A program made the translations under genes and the position numbers. 64,000 nt of DNA from Ustulina deusta. Lineage: Eukaryota > Ascomycota > Sordariomycetes > Xylariales > Xylariaceae. Of this stretch, positions 46,479 through 57,506 are shown one piece after another. A model generated the notes under the pieces. It ran no database searches, was not told where the DNA came from, and was given only the letters and a program-made list of their open reading frames with translations. The stretch is taken from positions 62,001-126,000 of the forward strand of contig JAJNNX010000074.1 of NCBI GenBank assembly GCA_023159155.1. The letters run 5' to 3'. How positions within the stretch are numbered: position 1 is the first letter of the stretch; each line of letters begins with the position of its first letter.

Positions 46479-48100
46479 CGAAATGCCGACCGATATCGGC
46501 ATGTCTCAGGGCCATCAATGTAAGCAGTGCGCCGAGGTACCTCAAGGGGAGCCCTAAGAAAGTGGCTTGCAAGGCCAAAAAGATGTTGTATTGTAAATGG
46601 AGGGTCTGTAGCTGTACAACTGCCCGCTAAATACAGTGGGAACCTGACTGTGCCTTCCCCAACCTTTACGTTCCCAGTATCTGCCCACTCCCTAGCCCTC
46701 TGGCTAGTCTCCTTTTGGCAACCACTAACCTACTTGCTACCTGAGATACCTGAGTACTTACCTATTCGTACATTACCTAAGGTACATGCCTAGTGAATCG
46801 TAATGTAGTTGATACAGTGTGGGTAAATTCAGGTATTAACTAGTCTAACCTAGGTAGTAGCAGGACTTGCCTAAGAGAAATTTAAAAAATAATAAAAAAA
46901 GAAAAAGAAAAGAGAGATGGTGAAAGGGTCAAACCCTAGCTAGCATGTTGAATTGATCTCTTTAACTGGCACCACACAAAAGTCCTAAATTATCTCGCAC
47001 AACGCCTTGTATATGGCTCACTTGCTCACACAGAAACTATGGTGGTGAGTGAACATTGCAAAGCAGAACAGTAAAGGTGGTGGAGTGGCCACAATACATA
47101 GCTGTTTCCATTTTCACACCCAAATTCCAACATTTATACCTTACAGCAAATATCAAAATCAAGATTCTCTTTTAGTCGAGTAAAATTATAGCTACTTAAG
47201 GCTAAAGTTAATGTGTTCAAACGTCGAGTTATCCATGACATTTTTACTAGGGATACGTCCACATCTGTATGTTAGTCAACAAGCGTTGGAAGGGAAACTG
47301 TATAGAAAATGGTTCACACTACTTCCCCAACATTCTGCTGATGTAAGGAGTTCAATGTCCTCCATTGATTCCTTGGTGCACTTGTAGACTCAGACTTCAC
47401 AAATGCAATGAACTTTCCACCATGTTGCAGTATAACTGAAACCCACCATGTGTCCCCCTCCATCTTACATTTGCAACTACACGTGATACGCTTGACTTCG
47501 GGCAAATCAATAGAAGCAAGCATGCAATAAGAGGCAGTCTTATGATACTTCCTTCCAGCTAAATTGATAATATGTCATGTTTCGATTACAAGGGTTGTTA
47601 GCTATTATCATTTGTCAGACACAGCAGAATAAGGGAAAAAGCTCACTATCACGACCTTTGTCGGCGCCTCACCGTGGAGCAGTACAGGTAAGTGAGGAGG
47701 CTGGTATCGCTAACTTTTGACAACTGGTAACACTCCGCAACCTGCTTTCTAACATCACACAGCATCCTTCTTGGTACAATTTCAAGAATTTTTCATATTT
47801 TGAAAAAAAGAATTTGCCACAGCGAGGAAATCTTGGTGGTCATTGGGTTGGCCCTGGTTCAGTAAACTCAACTCCAGTTGAAACAGCGGGACCCAGGCAA
47901 GCAAGCACTTGCACTGCAGAAGTCAGCAGCTACACAAGTTCTGCAAAATCCAGGAATTTCTACTCCCCAGTTCTCTTCTGGCAGCTCCAAGCTATCAAGA
48001 GCTCCTCAGCAGCCTCGTTGCCCACGACGAACTGAGCTCAATCTGACTAGCAATTTCCTTCTGGACATCAACCAGCTGCCTGATTCATTCAACATTCGCG

Positions 48101-49036
48101 ATGCTGCGCACACCACCACCCAAGCTTCCATCACGGCCACCCTCGGCCGTGAACATATACAAGACTCTCCCTGATGCAAGCAAAGCCGACCTCCCTCCTA
48201 AGCCTTGTATCACCCCAGCCAGCTTGACCTCAACCAAGTATCACGTTCCGCGAGTAGTCTTGACGCCCGAACCTTCGCCTGAGGCTAAGAGACGCTATCA
48301 CGGTCAAAAGCGCAAATACTCGGGCTATACTGATGCTATCCTTGTTCCCCTGCAAAGCAGCCCGACCTGGAAGAGGACTAGGAATGCTAACTTCTATGGC
48401 CACAACTTCGATGGTGTTGACGAACGCGAAGTACCGGAAAATGTCAAAAAGACCTGTCGAACAAGTCCCAATAATACAGGCGCACACAATGGCACCTATA
48501 ACTACCACGAACACTCGAATGGTACGACCATGCATCAAGCGGCCCAGCATATGAGCGAACGGGAAGCAGCACTCCTTGAGATCCGACTGATTCACAACAA
48601 ACTTCTCGGGGGCGCCACGACTCTCACAGGGAGAGATCAGGACTACCTACGACATCAGATGAACAACAACCCTGCCAACATCCCCGCTCTGATGGTGGAT
48701 CTCATCACCAAGAATGTCACCAATAAGACGGACGGTTTATCGTACGGGATGATGAACTGGGCGCACAGCACGCGCCAGAACCGGCTTCTTGAAGACGTGC
48801 TCATGGACAAGCTGTACAACTTTGACATGGACAAGGCATTTGATGAAGGGCTCATGAGCCTTCGTGACGTGGGAAATCTGATGGATTGCCAGACTGTGCT
48901 AGAACATGTCCGCAACAATCGTACCCAGCAACCACAAAAGGAAGAAACCGAACACTCTAACGTCGACGCCGAAACCGACGACGAGGACGGGAATGATTCT
49001 CGCTCACAAAGTATGGAGTTAACCGACGATGATTAG
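48101..49036 (+). CDS. Hypothetical low-complexity, probably nuclear protein
   Basis: A 311-aa open frame starting at the ATG at 48101. The N-terminal ~100 residues are Pro/Ser/Lys-rich with basic clusters (EAKRRYHGQKRKYSG, WKRTRNANF) that could act as nuclear localisation signals. Residues ~150-270 look folded and helical (SEREAALLEIRLIHNKLLGG, then NMDKAFDEGLMSLRDVG-like helices). The tail is strongly acidic (DAETDDEDGNDS). I do not recognise the family. It lies between the SidF- and SidI-like genes and has no link to siderophores other than position. The three iron-GATA sites are about 1.6 kb upstream and closer to the SidF-like gene. Confidence 0.6.
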   Translation: MLRTPPPKLPSRPPSAVNIYKTLPDASKADLPPKPCITPASLTSTKYHVPRVVLTPEPSPEAKRRYHGQKRKYSGYTDAILVPLQSSPTWKRTRNANFYGHNFDGVDEREVPENVKKTCRTSPNNTGAHNGTYNYHEHSNGTTMHQAAQHMSEREAALLEIRLIHNKLLGGATTLTGRDQDYLRHQMNNNPANIPALMVDLITKNVTNKTDGLSYGMMNWAHSTRQNRLLEDVLMDKLYNFDMDKAFDEGLMSLRDVGNLMDCQTVLEHVRNNRTQQPQKEETEHSNVDAETDDEDGNDSRSQSMELTDDD

Positions 49037-50633
49037 TCAGCAGTAGATCTAGGTCTGGCTCGGGGACTCAGTTGAAAGGAAAGTGAAGCAAGAGGTGGCC
49101 ATGATGTACTTGATAGTTTGCGCATGTATGCCCTGGTTGGAGGCAACTAGGTTTATCCACTCGTGATGTAGCTGGATATATTAGATAGCGACGACTCGCT
49201 CGCTAACGTGGACTGCCTCTTTGAGCGCTGCTAGAGGACTTGCAAAATGCAAAGCTGCCAATCGTATGGAACTAGATCTATTTATCGGGATCGTAGTTGT
49301 ATTATGAACAGAGCTTGCGAGCCGATAATTCTAAGCTGAGTTTAGGCCTATATCTTAGGTACGTTAGGAAGTATAAGTGAGTGATAAGATTCAAGATGAA
49401 ACTTACCCAGGGAAAAGGTATGTCCGCTTCACTACCTAAAGGACCACCCCAACAAGAGTCGCCCAGCAGCTCAGCCTATAGGAATGAAATCTGACCCGAT
49501 CCATTGTCTGTACAGTTGCCATCATTCCCGAGCTCCCTGAAATTACAGCTCAACCCTTGAAGGGTGGATTCGCTATGCTCAGTTGAACTTCTGACAGAAT
49601 CAGAACCACTTCGCTCTCATACTTCCGATGAGAGAAGATATTAGTAGTGGGGTACAGCATCAAATAAAGATAAGAGATCAAAGACACCCTCTGCGCTGAA
49701 GTTGCTAGGCTTGCCCTCCAAATATGCGCAGTAGACATAGAATGAGACAACCTGAATCTAAGTGTTTTTATCGTATGAAAGGCACCTAGCACAAGAAATT
49801 CGCCCTAAAGCTTTCCCCATATCATCGTTGATGAAGAGTGGGTATTATGATACCGTTGGCTTTCTTAAGCGTTTGACTATGACAACCAGCGTAACAATGA
49901 TCCTGGGGTTTCTACCACTTCCTAATGATCTGAATAAAGCCAAATGCGTTGCTAGGCAGATAAAACTATCAAAGGCATATCTTTCCAGCAAAACTTGATA
50001 TCAGAGTTGGAACACGTTACAAATTGCTTCCTCTTTTTTCTAGGAGGAAAGGTCATTGAGTATTAGGCAGACAGATTTAACCAGCACAATCTTTGACACG
50101 CGCGCACAAGACCTAAGAATAATTTTAGAGTCCGCTGTGCGTCGTCTTACTCTATGGTCTCATTCAGGTTGTCATAATTTGAGTCTGGAGAGCAAGATAG
50201 AAGGCATGGTATGTGACACCTCTCTATTCCATCTGAGAAGCAAGTCTCAAGGCCTACCTACCGGATTGGCCCCTGGTGATTGCTGGCTAAGTGTGGCCTT
50301 GGGAGTCACATTTCCTAGGCATCCCGTTAGGTAGCCAAGTTTCTGTTGGAGTCGGATCGTAGAGTTTCCCCGAGCAACTGAAATTGTGAAGGATTGCGCA
50401 AGATATTTAAAACTGTCGCCCTGCACTTTGAGTGGCTACCTCTTCTCTTCCCACTCCTCACCCACAAGAACCAACCGTGACAGTACCCTCGAAACGCCAC
50501 AAGGATAACTGTAAGTACATTGTCACATATATGCGAAGGATATTGCAATTACACCGTTGTTTTTATTCACTAGGCTTTCATATATTGACTAACGTTCACA
50601 GAAAGCTAGCTTCCAGCATCAAGTTGTCCTAAC
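49037..50633. other. Spacer of 1.6 kb, no supported gene
   Basis: Short ORFs only. Bases 50500-50633 would be the leader of the next gene, possibly with a leader intron ending near 50601 (a CTAACGTTCACAG run just upstream of the ATG). Confidence 0.4.
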
Positions 50634-51164
50634 ATGTCAGACGCCGCAAGAACTTCTTCATCCTCTCCATATTCGCGCCTCACAGTCGTCTTCGACGACC
50701 CAGCCATCAACATGGATAGTCATCTCCAGGTTGCCCTCATCGCTCTCAACGAAGAGGCGCAGGACATTGACGAGGCTACCCAATTGCGTTTTGCCAAGGA
50801 AATCGATCCCGCCAATCATAATCAAATCCGCATTGTCAATGAGCTCAGCCGTTCCGTGACGAATATCTGTCCGCGCCTAGCACTACGTCTTGCCATCTGG
50901 CATATTCGCAACGGAGACCTCAAGGCGGCCAGCGCTGTCGTGAAAAAGGCGCTTGAAAATAGTACTGATGGAATCGACGCCGGGAAACTGACGTCAATGC
51001 GCCTGATCGTTGGGCTGTCGGCGACTTGTTGTGCCATCTTGGAGCTTCTGGATGATGGATTGGACGAACAGGAGGAGGAAGAGGAGAGGAAGAAGGAGCG
51101 CGAGGAGGATGACGACAAGAAGGACGAGAAGGATAAGGAAGGGGATAAGAAGGATGATGAATAA
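50634..51164 (+). CDS. Hypothetical protein with acidic/basic charged tail
   Basis: A 176-aa ORF with ATG at 50634 in good context (AACATGTC). Residues ~20-140 appear helical and soluble (LQVALIALNEEAQDIDEATQ; RLALRLAIWHIRNGDLKAAS; ALENSTDGIDAGKLTS). The last ~35 residues are a run of E, D and K, a disordered charged tail. There is no signal peptide, membrane helix or catalytic motif. I do not recognise the family. It is convergent with the SidI-like gene (345 bp between stops). Good start context and a coherent helical pattern support a real gene. Confidence 0.65.
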   Translation: MSDAARTSSSSPYSRLTVVFDDPAINMDSHLQVALIALNEEAQDIDEATQLRFAKEIDPANHNQIRIVNELSRSVTNICPRLALRLAIWHIRNGDLKAASAVVKKALENSTDGIDAGKLTSMRLIVGLSATCCAILELLDDGLDEQEEEEERKKEREEDDDKKDEKDKEGDKKDDE

Positions 51165-51509
51165 GAAACCAGCGAAGAGGTGCGGATGAGGTGTGGATAG
51201 AGGAGCCTATCCTCAGAACTAGTGATAGATAGATGTATTCAGTGCCCCAACAATCTGTTGTTCTCCCGGTAGTCACGAAATGATATTAACTGTTACCCCG
51301 GATCTCGTCCCATACATCGCGCATATTGCTCTTCGCATTACATACTCTATAACAAATGGACAACAACAACAACAACAGTCCAGTCCGTGCCCGAGCACGG
51401 CAACAACACTTTATCACCCTTCGCTAGATTTCCTAAACGCTACTTACTCTACCTATACCCGTCCTCATCCATGCAATTCCACCATGCAAGAAAAGAAAAA
51501 AAGAGCCCT
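51165..51509. other. Short spacer between convergent stops
   Basis: 345 bp between two converging genes. It holds a small CAA microsatellite (about 51360-51377). I see nothing else. Confidence 0.6.
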
Positions 51510-51842
51510 TTAAAGCCTCTCAAGACGCCGCTTCCTCAAGACCTCCTCCCCGAACCGCGTCATCTCGAACTTCTTCACCTTGCCGCTGCCCGTCAGGGGC
51601 ACCTCAGCCGGGACGCCGTCCTCGCCCAGCCAGAAGACGTGCGCGGGGGCCTTGTGTCTGCCGAGCTTGAGCTGGACCCATTCCCTGATCTGGGCGTCGG
51701 CGGGGCGCTGGCCGGGGGCCGCCGTCTCGCCGTGCAGGAAGGCGGCGACGGCCTCGCCGTAATGGGGGTCCTTGAGGCCGGTGACGACGGCGCGGGCGAT
51801 GCGGGGGTGCGCCACGAGGCGCTCCTCGATCTCGAGCGGGTA

Positions 51843-51877
<35 letters not shown>

Positions 51878-53305
51878 AGCGGCCGGTGATGGTGCAGTAG
51901 CCCCGGTCGTCGAAGACGGCCTCGTCGCCCGTGCGCAGCCACAGCACGCCCGCCTCGTCGCGCACCATGACCTCGGCCGTCTTCTCCGAGTTGTTCCAGT
52001 ACCCCGACTGCAGCTGGTAGCCGGCGATGCAGAGCTCGCCGCGGGCGCCCACGGGGACCACGTTGCCCTCGTGGTCGACGATCTTGGCGCGCGCGTGCGG
52101 CATCAGCGTCCCCACCGTCGTCAGCCGCTTGTCCATGGCGTCGTCCGTGAAGGCGTTGAAGCACGTCGGCGACGCCTCCGTCAGCCCGTAGCTGCTCGTG
52201 AACTCGGTCATGCCGAACCGCGAGATCAGCAGCTCCATCAGGTACCGGGGAACGGGCGCGCCGGCGATGATGCCCGTCCGGAGGTTGTCGCAGTTGAAAC
52301 CGGGGGGTGTGGGCAGGCTGAAGAGTGTGTCGAACATGGCCGGCACGCCGTGGACGGCTGTGCACTGCTCGTCGGAAATGGCGCGGAGCACGGCGGCGGG
52401 GTCGAAGGTCTCCTCCGGGTAGACGATCTTGGCTCCGTGGGTGATGACGGCCATCAGGCCGAGCACCAGGCCGAAGCAGTGGAACAGGGGCGGCGGGCAG
52501 CATAAGACATCGTCTGGCGTCAGGCGCATGCGGTCTCCGATGAAACGGGCGTTGTTTACGATGTTGTGGTGCGTTAACATGGCCGCCTTTGGCAGCCCCG
52601 TCGTTCCACTGGTGAATTGGAGGTTGCAGACGTTATGGGCAAGGACCTTTCGGCCGTTGCGATACAAGGTGTCGTTGCTCATCCTCCGTCCCTGCTTGAT
52701 GAGGTCGTTGTATGTTGGGTAGGAGCCCGACTCTCCTCTCAAAATCACAACGTCGGGACGTTCCTGTTGAGCGGCTAGCTCTGAGAGAAGCGTCGAGTTG
52801 TCTACCTTGCCGATCCTCTTTGTTGTGAAGAAAACCTTGCAGTCTAACACTCATATCAGCCGCGAACCCCAAGTGTGGCTTGGACATGAGTGAAATAGAT
52901 ACCTGAGAATTTCAGAGCGTATTGAGCTTCAGTTGGCGTGTAAGTGTTGTTAAGAATGACCAGGATGGCACCGATGCGAGCCACAGCAAAGAAGACGGCA
53001 GCATACTGCTCGCAGTTTCCAGCCATGATGCCTACGCGGTCTCCAACGCCAATGCCAATCGACATTAATGCTCTCGCCAACTGCGAGCTTTGCTGATTGA
53101 GTTCATTGTACGTCCACCTAGCGCCCGTCCATGGAGTCACTATGCACTCTTGGCTTCCATGATGTTGACATTGCAGATCTAGAAGCTCACCCAGGGTTAA
53201 ATCTACTAACGGGGGGTCCACGGGGCCGTATAGAATCGATGGGTTTTGTCCCCGAGATTGAGACTGGCGATATGAAAGCGGCCGGAAAACATCTTGTGTA
53301 GCCAT
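51510..53305 (-). CDS. sidI: SidI-type acyl-CoA ligase (AMP-binding), siderophore biosynthesis candidate
   Basis: The exons are 53305-52903 and 52843-51510 (578 aa) with a 59-nt intron. The junction codon GAC gives YALKFSDCKVFFTT, as expected. ANL-superfamily motifs are complete: TSGTTGLPK (212-220), SSYGLTEASPT, the hinge region WLRTGDEAVFDDRGY and GRFKDIIIRGGENIYP, and the catalytic Lys in LTGSGKVKK (about 556). The opening GPVDPPLVDLTLGELL resembles ACSF2-like ligases, the group that includes SidI. SidI makes mevalonyl-CoA in peroxisomes and is imported by a PTS2. Here I see no canonical PTS2 near the N-terminus, and the C-terminal ERL is not a PTS1. Location near SidF and the transporters, plus an iron-GATA site 644 bp upstream, support SidI; a medium-chain acyl-CoA ligase is the alternative. 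The coding DNA is markedly GC-rich in 51.6-52.5 kb. Confidence 0.78.
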
Positions 53306-54278
53306 GATGTCTAGTATCGTTCACAGATGAGTAGGGAGGTTACTGTTCCAGGATCTGGACGACATACGAGCCTCTAAAAAGCCCGCAACATCAAAGAATA
53401 GCACTACGGGTTGGCCGGTTTTCCAGACATGACGCAAAGCAGTATTTTCGCTCCCCGTCTGCGCTCCACTGGATCTGCTTCTCTGCATGGCAGAATTTGG
53501 ACGAACAAGGTCCCAGTAAACAGGGACGCGCCTGAACATGACTGCTAGGTACTGCGGGCCTAAAGTTCAGATGGAACGACCTGCTGGAGCTAGACCAAGA
53601 GCGGTAGCTGAATGGTGACATATTGAGACCCGCAAGCCGACGGTTTGCTTCGGGTTGGATATAAACTGGAGAGGTTTGAACGGAAGAAGCTAGGAGAAGG
53701 GACTGCGCAGGTTGGCGGTTTCATTGATATTACCTAACCTATATTGACCTACTGGAGATTTCCAAGGAGCCATGCTAGGCTAGAACGATTCTAGAAAAGA
53801 CTGAAGGCTACATCAATAATGGGTTCTCCCTGGAAGCGAGTATTCACCCGAAAAGCTGGACCCATAGGCTGGCGTAAATGCCGGGATACCTCCTGTTGGG
53901 TAGGCTGGACTATGTAGGAGACAGTGGGTCAGAAAATTTAATCATCGGATCAGATAAGATTAACTCGGATCAGTGACCCGTCGCTACATCGTCAGTACAC
54001 TCTATGTGCCAGTCGATGCTGGTGGTGCGAGATCGGACAGTGTAAGCCCATGAATGATGACGGTGGACGTAGTATTGTACTCTAAAGTATTTTAGGCATT
54101 TAGTCAGCTCGAATACCTCATCAGAGTACCCTAGATCTTCGACTATGACAAGCAGTTATTCCATGACAATGACAAATCCAGGCGAGCGAGGAGCATGACC
54201 TGGACAATATAGTATGAAATCTTTGTCTATTTGAGATAAGTCTAGTATTTATATTTTCTATCCATTTATAACAACGTC
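53306..54278. other. Promoter of the SidI-like gene, with an upstream ORF
   Basis: The stretch holds an iron-GATA site (53949-53957). It also holds a 72-codon upstream ORF with an ATG at 53539 and stop at 53321, ending 16 bp before the SidI-like ATG. This upstream frame may regulate translation or hide an unrecognised first exon. The 3' flank of the transporter gene fills the rest. Confidence 0.5.
53949..53957 (+). promoter_or_regulatory. Iron-GATA (SreA-type) site ATCAGATAA
   Basis: In the longer context CGGATCAGATAA, 644 bp upstream of the SidI-like ATG. A partial copy (CGGATCAGTGA) follows 20 bp later. Confidence 0.7.
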
Positions 54279-56302
54279 TTAGAAGACCGTCCCCCTGACC
54301 TGCTTAGATTGACTGAGTCGAACATCTCTCCAGATCACGACTGCCCCGATTTCTAGAAGTGATACTAGAGTACCAACGATGCACATGCGAGCTTGTGACT
54401 GTGCATAAGCGGCAATAATGGCTGTGCGAATCGGACTCCCCATGGGATAGCTCAGCTGCTTTTTCAGATCAGAACCAATGTTAACCAGCTCAACAGAACT
54501 CAGCTCTGGGAGCAGCTCGGCAAGAGCCCCGGGAAGGGTGGAGTTCCAGATCGCGCCACTGAGCGAACTACCCATCGCCGATCCAAGGTAAGTAGCCAAA
54601 GACAGAATAGCCATGGTAGAGGCAAGCTCTGCGTGGTTGGCAACTGCCATGACGGCTATTTGATCGCAAACGACAAGTGTGCTCCCGCCAATCGTTAATA
54701 GGATCTGACACATGATAACCCATATGATATGAGTATCAGGTCGCCGAAAAATGATCATCAGGGCGCCTCCGATAATATGCACCGGTAGAGCTACCACGGC
54801 GAGCCACTTAAAGCGGTCAGATTTGCGAATCAAGTAGCCCACCACAACCCCCCATATCGACGCCCCGATGCTGTAGACTTGGCCGATATAGCCAGCTTGC
54901 GTGATACTTAAGCCGTGGACTACCTGGAGATAAGAGGTATAGTAACCATCCCAAGCAAAGTAGGCGACAAAAATTGTTACGGATAACAGACAAGCTCCAG
55001 CAACGTTACGGGAACATAAAAGCGAGAACGCTATAAACGGTTTATTCGTTCTTCTTTCGTGAAAACCAAATGCAATCACAAATGCAACCCCAAGAAAAAG
55101 GGTGCCGGTGTACGCGTTGAAGTTGGTGCTAGTAGTAGATTTGCTGGTGAGAGAAAATGGGACTAGTATCAACGCCATGCCAACACTGAGTAGTAACATT
55201 CCGATGGCTACACATATTAGCTCTGTTGGCAAAAACTGAAGCATCCGGTACCTTACCATCAAAGTCAACTAGATAGCGATAAATCTTTCTTGCCGTCCAA
55301 GGTTCCGGCTTGGTAGAATTCTGGAGCAGCCCCAACTTCTTCGCCTTTCTCATATTCAAGATTAGGATGTAAAATAGCGGGAGAGATAGCAAAACGAGGG
55401 AGAGAGAGGAGATGCTGAACGCCAGTCTCCAACGCTCGTTTTCGGTAAAGGAACTAGCGATAACTGGGCCGATAAACGTGGTAACGAGATACGGGGTGGA
55501 GCTAAAGGCTAGAGCAAGGGATCGATTCTTCAAAGAAGAAGTGTCGGCAACGATAATATCGAGAATGTACGAGAAGCCGCTAATTCCTACTTGGTATATG
55601 ACCTGCAACAACGATGAGCGTGATGGACTTCGGGATATTCTCCGGTGATACCGACCTGTGCAGCCGCATACGTTTGAACGTTCCGACAGAGAGACATAAG
55701 CAACAACCCTAGAGCGGCAAGAAGGGTCATAGATGCGAATCCCTGGGGCCGACCCCAAGAGTCGATGATCTTGGCTACCGGAAGTTTCAGCACGCCGCTG
55801 AGAATGTTCGAAACAATGGCGATGGTGGGGATCAGCGAATGGGAGGAGAACTCGCTCACAACATATGGCATAAGGTTGAAGATGACCTGCCACTGTAGAG
55901 CGTTGGCGAAAGAACATAGAAAGATACTGCAACATGGTCAACCATGAGCCGAACTGGATAGTAGAACTCATCAGCGTACAATAAGTATGCCGTCACCAGC
56001 GCAGCTTTTGTCCACACTTGGTTGATTGCATCTGCTTGCTGAATACCACCGTGGGCGGGGACGTCGAGCTCTTCGTCTCCATCATCTTCATCGTCATCGT
56101 CATCAGTGTGAGAGTTTATCGGGACGATGGCATCGTTCTTCCCAGAGGTGGATCCATAGGTGGACCTCGCATCACCATCGTAGTCACCATCACTACTGCT
56201 AGAAACGGGACTAAGTAGTGGTGCTTGGCTACTGCTACTACTGCTGCCGCTGAACTCTTGCATCTTAATAGATGTTAGAGCACGTCGATGAACTTGGGAC
56301 AT
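54279..56302 (-). CDS. Siderophore-iron transporter, MFS (MirB/Sit1/ARN family), four exons
   Basis: The exons are 56302-55980, 55926-55656, 55602-55257 and 55207-54279 (622 aa), with introns of 53, 53 and 49 nt. The junctions rebuild family text: AYLFIFLCSFANALQWQ, AAAQVIYQVGISGFSY and VDFDAIGMLLLSVG. A Ser- and Asp-rich cytosolic tail of about 95 residues (with a run of Asp/Glu near 66-80) precedes about 14 membrane helices. Motifs of the siderophore:proton symporter group include KLPVAKIIDSWGRPQG, FSYILDIIVADTSSLKNR and the ending KQVRGTVF. Members import ferric hydroxamates such as TAFC or coprogen across the plasma membrane. The gene is divergent from the ABC gene across 1.2 kb holding two iron-GATA sites. 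The substrate cannot be read from sequence. Confidence 0.88.
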
Positions 56303-56796
56303 TGTGAGTAGAAGAGAGGCGACAGGCCCCGGCAGGATAATAAGATCACTTTGCGCGCGCCACCACCCACGGCACGGGGGTCAGTTGCACTGACGTGTCA
56401 GCGGATGGGGGTTAGTACACAGGATTGGGAATGGTGGAGACGCGGGATTCAGGACGGATGAGGTCACGCCCGGTATGAGCCATACACACACACCACCTGA
56501 CTCTCAGCTCTGAAAGGCAGTGCTCGATGGCTCCTGAATCCCACCATGGGATATTCAGTTACAAGTATGTACGGCAGCAGTTACTCGATGTACGCGTTTT
56601 AGATGGCTGAACACGAATAAGAGACTGCAAATACGTGAGAAATAACCGAATGGTGCAAGGATAAAGGAGGGCACGCCTGGTAATAGTACTTAACATGACA
56701 CGCCGTGAAACTTACAGTCAGCTGGCTCTTGTTAGGAAAAGCCTCATATGCTCAGCCACCAAGCGAAACGCTTCTCGCCCCTTTCGTACTAGCGCC

Positions 56797-56805
56797 ATCA
56801 GATAA
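56797..56805 (+). promoter_or_regulatory. Iron-GATA (SreA-type) site ATCAGATAA
   Basis: Lies 495 bp from the MFS ATG and 702 bp from the ABC ATG. This copy lacks the CGG extension (GCCATCAGATAA). Confidence 0.65.
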
Positions 56806-56919
56806 CTCAGCTGGGATTTGCCAAGACCGTCATCTCGACCATTGGGTCGGGCGAGAAAACTATGCGCACTGTATGCTACTTTGTTGCTGAAGATGCCCTT
56901 TCGCGCCCTGAAAATTATC

Positions 56920-56928
56920 TTATCTGAT
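56920..56928 (-). promoter_or_regulatory. Iron-GATA (SreA-type) site, minus strand
   Basis: TTATCTGAT followed by CCG; on the minus strand it reads CGGATCAGATAA. It lies 618 bp from the MFS ATG and 579 bp from the ABC ATG. Confidence 0.7.
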
Positions 56929-57506
56929 CCGACGAATCTGCAGGCCAAGCCCATCAATGCTCGGTCCGAGCCCATCTCCTACCATACCCAGCTTAGTACC
57001 GGCCAGTAGTATACACTACTGTGTGGTCCTCGTCTTCATCTGTCCCCCGCTTTCGGCGGCAGGGTTTGGAACAGAGAAATTCTCCCTCGCTTGTCGCAAA
57101 CCTCCAACGTATAGCTTTGTACCTTCTGGGCTCGGCTAGTATGGGTTACAGCATGATACTAAAAGTTAGTCACCACGTAATACGTACCGTAGACTGGTGG
57201 AGAGAGATCTACCGAAGACGATACGGTACTAGTATCTACTCTACTGTAATGCGTCAGGGTCCGCTTCAATCGGTACAATGGTATTGCACGCTTGTGCTCG
57301 GAAACTCATCACAGTATGTGGGTATTCACGGGGCAGAAGGGTCTGTCGCTCTGGCTGCTAACGTTGTTGCATGACAACCGGGCAAATTTTGATGACACCT
57401 AGATTTCTTCCACCATGTTGGCATCCTCGCTTTCCCCTAGATCTTCTTATCCTTTTGCACGCAGCGGGCGAAGGATAGTAGGAAGCGGCGGCACTTGTTG
57501 GTCAAG

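Larger units (their letters stand above)
45762..48100. other. Promoter of the SidF-like gene and spacer
   Basis: Three iron-GATA motifs lie at 46353-46478. From 46860 the DNA is A-rich with ACCTAGGT at 46848-46855. A 69-codon minus ORF (47523-47314) has no recognised family. Bases 47814-48174 stay open in two plus frames rich in S, Q and P that overlap the next gene's start; they are more likely its leader than a separate gene. Confidence 0.45.
56303..57506. other. Divergent promoter between the MFS and ABC transporter genes
   Basis: 1.2 kb with two oppositely oriented iron-GATA sites near the middle. An ATG at 57415 in strong context (CACCATGT) opens a frame that runs past the ABC start (57507) in another frame. 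I see no other gene. Confidence 0.6.

Noticed and set aside
51387..52505. Long ORFs on both strands over the SidI-like gene
   Set aside because: They come from the high GC of the ligase coding region. They read as R/A/G/P-rich or E/V/L-rich nonsense, while the minus frame has the full AMP-ligase motifs.
55208..55256. Alternative 34-nt intron in the siderophore transporter, ending at the earlier AACAG
   Set aside because: It is too short for a fungal intron. The 49-nt version has a CTAAT branch and gives the family sequence VDFDAIGMLLL.
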